Shown one piece after another: positions 63,001-64,000 of a stretch of 64,000 nucleotides of DNA. Below the pieces are notes generated by a model, which saw nothing but the letters and a program-made list of their open reading frames with translations, did no database searches and was not told the DNA's origin. The translations under genes and the position numbers were made by a program. Each line of letters begins with the position of its first letter. Position 1 is the first letter of the stretch. The stretch is from Branchiostoma floridae (lineage: Eukaryota; Chordata; Leptocardii; Amphioxiformes; Branchiostomatidae): assembly GCF_000003815.2 (NCBI RefSeq), contig NC_049982.1, forward strand, positions 15,356,769 to 15,420,768, read 5' to 3'.

Positions 63001-63698
63001 ATTAACATTTAATGCTGCCCTGGTAATAGAAGAGTTTTTTTAACCCACCTGCACGTGAATTTTCATGGCGTTAATTTTGTACACTTTCACACCTGCGCTT
63101 TCATAAGAATCTAGAAAAAATCGCTGCTCTTGCTGTAGGGACCTGGGGCTCTTCTCTATCATCCTGATGACAGTCTTGAGTAACTTCACCTTAGTGGGGA
63201 TGATACTGTTCGGCACCCACATCAAGGAGTTCTCCGGCTTCATCGCTAGTCTGGAGCGGCTCATTGCCATGTTGCTGGGGGATCTGGACTTTGACTCCAT
63301 GTCGGTGAGTTAACATTGTGATATATGATTATAGATCAGCATCATTCACAGAGAAGCATCATTCACAGAGAAGCTTTCCACAACATATCTTTTAAAATAA
63401 AAAAAAACAACGAAAAATAATGAAATTTCCTTTTAGCATGTATCATATATCTTATAGCATATATTTCAGCTAAGTAAATCAGGAATGTTAGAAACCTTAC
63501 ACAGCGCCCATCTTTTTTTTCCGTGCAGACAGCCAGTCGAATCCTCGGACCCTTGTTCTTCTTCGGCTTTATCCTCCTGCTGGTGTTCCTGTTGCTGAAC
63601 ATGTTCGTGTCCATCATCGACTCCGGCTTCGGCGAAGTGAACGGTGACGAAAGCAAGATGGACACTGATCATGAGATAGTGGACTTTATGTGGTTCAA
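39039..63698 (+). CDS. polycystin-1-like receptor/channel with discoidin, C-type lectin, PAN, WSC, FN3, REJ, GPS and PLAT domains; 3' end outside the window
   Basis: Exons: 39039-39087, 39608-39792, 40123-40269, 40412-40568, 41082-41242, 41547-41662, 42094-42218 or 42376-42509, 42771-42900, 43246-43367, 43886-44016, 44662-44797, 46135-46253, 46394-46524, 46688-46881, 47128-47305, 47542-47648, 47870-47966, 48061-48233, 48628-48779, 49008-49516, 49857-50026, 50223-50396, 50782-51041, 51185-51337, 51740-51845, 51986-52125, 52333-52470, 52973-53063, 53288-53370, 53619-53858, 54130-54616, 54964-55112, 55360-55590, 55785-55955, 56117-56277, 56638-56839, 57048-57123, 57274-57328, 57463-57622, 57896-58148, 58539-58699, 59012-59135, 59532-59632, 59833-59961, 60352-60502, 60788-60948, 61266-61367, 61550-61708, 62013-62129, 62422-62560, 62760-62916, 63139-63304, 63529-63698. 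Phases agree throughout, giving about 2,820 residues. REJ, GPS, PLAT and an 11-TM channel define the PKD1 family. Human PKD1L2 and PKD1L3 carry C-type lectin domains too, so a PKD1L2/L3-type paralogue is likely, but orthology is not settled. The start methionine was not found. Confidence 0.88.
39608..40568 (+). other. F5/8 type C (discoidin) domain, exons 2-4
   Basis: The domain shows [17 protein letters not shown], an AWCA...DSNPWIQ segment, [24 protein letters not shown] and, at the end, [10 protein letters not shown]...RFELLGC. These are the standard landmarks of the family, which binds glycans or phospholipids outside the cell. The two terminal Cys are present. The exon-3 donor could lie at 40270 or 40276; both keep the frame. 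Confidence 0.85.
39817..39920. mobile_element. 88-bp foldback element with 8-bp target duplication in an intron
   Basis: GAAACATG at 39817-39824 and 39913-39920 flanks an 88-bp element. It starts TAGCCTG and ends CAGGCTA, and its arms share TCCTATTTCTACCGGGG-type sequence (right arm inverted). It begins 32 bp after the donor of exon 2. Confidence 0.8.
42094..42218 (+). CDS. alternative C-type lectin exon A (WND lost)
   Basis: Starts after TGATCTAG, completes AG|A as Arg, and ends TGCGGA|A before GTGAGT. It uses the same acceptor phase and leaves the same 1-base overhang as exon B. The loop EPTS followed by [14 protein letters not shown] suggests a non-sugar or altered ligand. Confidence 0.75.
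42376..42509 (+). CDS. alternative C-type lectin exon B (QPND/WND kept)
   Basis: Starts after CCGTAATGTAG, completes AG|C as Ser, and ends before GTAAGG. If read after exon A its frame shifts and meets TAG at 42414-42416. It works only as a replacement for exon A. The acceptor tract is modest (CTTTGCTTTGCCGTAATGTAG). Confidence 0.75.
42771..43367 (+). other. PAN/apple domain, exons 8-9
   Basis: A start of the [16 protein letters not shown] type is followed by [19 protein letters not shown]-type residues (here [17 protein letters not shown]) and a closing LYELRY. The Cys spacing matches PAN domains, which bind proteins or carbohydrates. Confidence 0.65.
43634..43722. repeat. (CA)n microsatellite in an intron
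   Basis: About 90 bp of imperfect CA repeats between exons 9 and 10. Confidence 0.9.
43886..44797 (+). other. WSC domain, exons 10-11
   Basis: [16 protein letters not shown], then [19 protein letters not shown], then [12 protein letters not shown] and [11 protein letters not shown] give the eight-Cys WSC layout. Polycystin-1 also has a WSC domain. Confidence 0.85.
44335..44600. other. low-copy-looking intron block resembling a decayed SINE
   Basis: The block has short tRNA-like pieces (a GATTGAACC B-box-like string and AGTTGAGCTAGAGGG) but no foldable tRNA. This is a weak call based on motif likeness only. Confidence 0.2.
45708..45876 (+). repeat. dispersed repeat, copy 2 of 2 (first at 24305), in intron 11
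   Basis: Same ordered blocks as 24305-24504: CACTCTAATCGCCA, GGTAATTAC, AAGTTTAAGGAAA, AGTGGCACGAA and GACCACACCCATTTCTGTTG. Confidence 0.7.
46135..46881 (+). other. possible beta-trefoil (ricin-B-like) domain, exons 12-14
   Basis: Three similar strands of sequence show [11 protein letters not shown]...[24 protein letters not shown] and [18 protein letters not shown]...AHWRVFG. Repeated C-L and W positions recall ricin-type lectin repeats. The family match is by pattern only. Confidence 0.4.
47128..48233 (+). other. two fibronectin type III domains, exons 15-18
   Basis: The first (47128-47648) has a YEVSWP start and [11 protein letters not shown]. The second (47870-48233) has [31 protein letters not shown] and [13 protein letters not shown]. 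These are the classic FN3 strand B, C, E and F landmarks. Confidence 0.7.
48290..48330. repeat. (TC)n microsatellite in an intron
   Basis: Imperfect TC run between exons 18 and 19. Confidence 0.85.
50675..50760 (+). mobile_element. 56-bp retroinsertion tail with 15-bp target duplication
   Basis: AAACTTGAAGATGTA occurs at 50675-50689 and 50746-50760. Between them 56 bp end in a (AAGC)n run. This is the form of a severely 5'-truncated non-LTR insertion with a simple-repeat tail. It lies 21 bp before the acceptor of exon 50782-51041. Confidence 0.7.
51618..51640. repeat. (CAA)n microsatellite in an intron
   Basis: Short AAC trinucleotide run between exons 24 and 25. Confidence 0.7.
54964..55590 (+). 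other. GAIN/GPS autoproteolysis site and first membrane helix, exons 32-33
   Basis: TCRYWD...DSHGCR, then [15 protein letters not shown], gives the four-Cys GPS motif with an intact HL|T cleavage triad. In this family the receptor is cut here and the halves stay bound. [20 protein letters not shown] is the first helix, followed by a basic ARRADKK segment. Confidence 0.88.
55785..56839 (+). other. PLAT (LH2) domain, exons 34-36
   Basis: [53 protein letters not shown] and [16 protein letters not shown] are the standard PLAT strands. It is cytoplasmic between TM1 and TM2 in polycystins and binds lipids or proteins. Confidence 0.9.
57048..59632 (+). other. transmembrane helices 2-5 and charged intracellular loop, exons 37-43
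   Basis: Hydrophobic helices are near [26 protein letters not shown] joined to [34 protein letters not shown] and [12 protein letters not shown]. Between them lies a cysteine cluster ([12 protein letters not shown]) and a long Glu/Lys-rich loop (57896-58130). The exon ending at 58148 joins 58539 to make FPHWCVYFGW, the expected family motif. A second basic loop follows ([11 protein letters not shown]). Confidence 0.8.
58149..58157 (+). promoter_or_regulatory. donor site overlapping an in-frame stop and AATAAA
   Basis: The donor GTAAAT at 58149-58154 is overlapped by an in-frame TAA (58154-58156) and an AATAAA hexamer (58152-58157). Retention of this intron would end the protein after HWCK, inside the channel part. 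Confidence 0.4.
59833..63698 (+). other. polycystin-domain cation channel, exons 44-53 (C-terminus cut by window)
   Basis: The S1-like helix [20 protein letters not shown] leads into the extracellular polycystin domain (60352-61708; [21 protein letters not shown]). Helices S2-S5 follow ([90 protein letters not shown]). The pore segment is [11 protein letters not shown] and the last helix [18 protein letters not shown]. The cytoplasmic tail continues past 63698. Confidence 0.88.
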
Positions 63699-63924
63699 GT
63701 CAGTATAGTACATTTCTGATGTTTGAACGAAACTATAGCTATAAAGCAGCGTAGAGCGGTCGACCTAAATGAAGGTTTAACACGGAAAACGTAAAATGTA
63801 CTCAATCCCACTACATAAGAAGCAAAAACAGAATCACACAGGCATGTCGTGTCTTTGTTTGTTTCTATCACAAAATCATGAGCTTCAAAGAAAGGTTCGT
63901 TTGGTTTAAATATCAAGTAAATGC

Positions 63925-63960
63925 AATTAGATATATAGATAGATATATATAGATAGATAC
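63925..63960. repeat. (GATA)n-like microsatellite near the window end
   Basis: Short ATAGATAGATAT repeats in the last, incomplete intron. Confidence 0.7.
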
Positions 63961-64000
63961 TTAAGCTGTTACTGGTTCAGTTTTTCACATCACAACCATT

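Noticed and set aside
1-64000. CRISPR arrays, operons, prophage or bacterial mobile elements
   Set aside because: No spacer-repeat pattern and no prokaryotic gene layout; all recognised genes are intron-split animal genes.

Overview
The window is animal nuclear DNA, most likely from a cephalochordate (amphioxus, Branchiostoma). The evidence is many short exons with clean GT/AG junctions, three multi-exon genes of chordate type, and long introns and intergenic stretches full of small foldback elements and tandem repeats. No bacterial operon logic applies. The species call is an inference. All three genes are on the + strand, and every exon model below was checked by reading phase across the junctions.

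Region 1 (1-8035): the 3' part of a Ras guanine-nucleotide exchange factor gene with RasGEF-N and CDC25 domains at the extreme C-terminus, best matched to KNDC1 (very-KIND). Its 5' exons lie to the left of the window. Ten exons encode 595 residues and end at 5383; a long 3' UTR with a small minisatellite follows.

Region 2 (8036-33218): about 25 kb without a convincing protein-coding exon. It is a repeat-rich region with three foldback elements carrying 8-bp target duplications (one more copy lies in an intron of gene 3), an 851-bp TA-flanked pogo/Tc1-like non-autonomous element, several other inverted-repeat elements, two degenerate tandem arrays (about 28375-29000 and 29180-29940) and an 859-bp assembly gap (30171-31029).

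Region 3 (33219-37575): seven 3' exons (382 residues) of a Golgi carbohydrate sulfotransferase of the CHST15 (GalNAc4S-6ST) type, with both PAPS-binding motifs. The first exons, including the membrane anchor, were not found. One splice acceptor has been tandemly copied in 55-bp steps.

Region 4 (39039-63698 and beyond): a large polycystin-1-like gene with 53 exons on any one splice path in the window (about 2,820 residues), running off the right edge. Domain order is discoidin (F5/8C), C-type lectin, PAN/apple, WSC, a possible beta-trefoil, two FN3 domains, REJ, GAIN/GPS, PLAT and the polycystin channel. It contains a pair of C-type lectin half-domain exons whose phases make them mutually exclusive.

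The three genes are not obviously one pathway. KNDC1 and CHST15 are both on human 10q26, so their adjacency here may be remnant chordate linkage.
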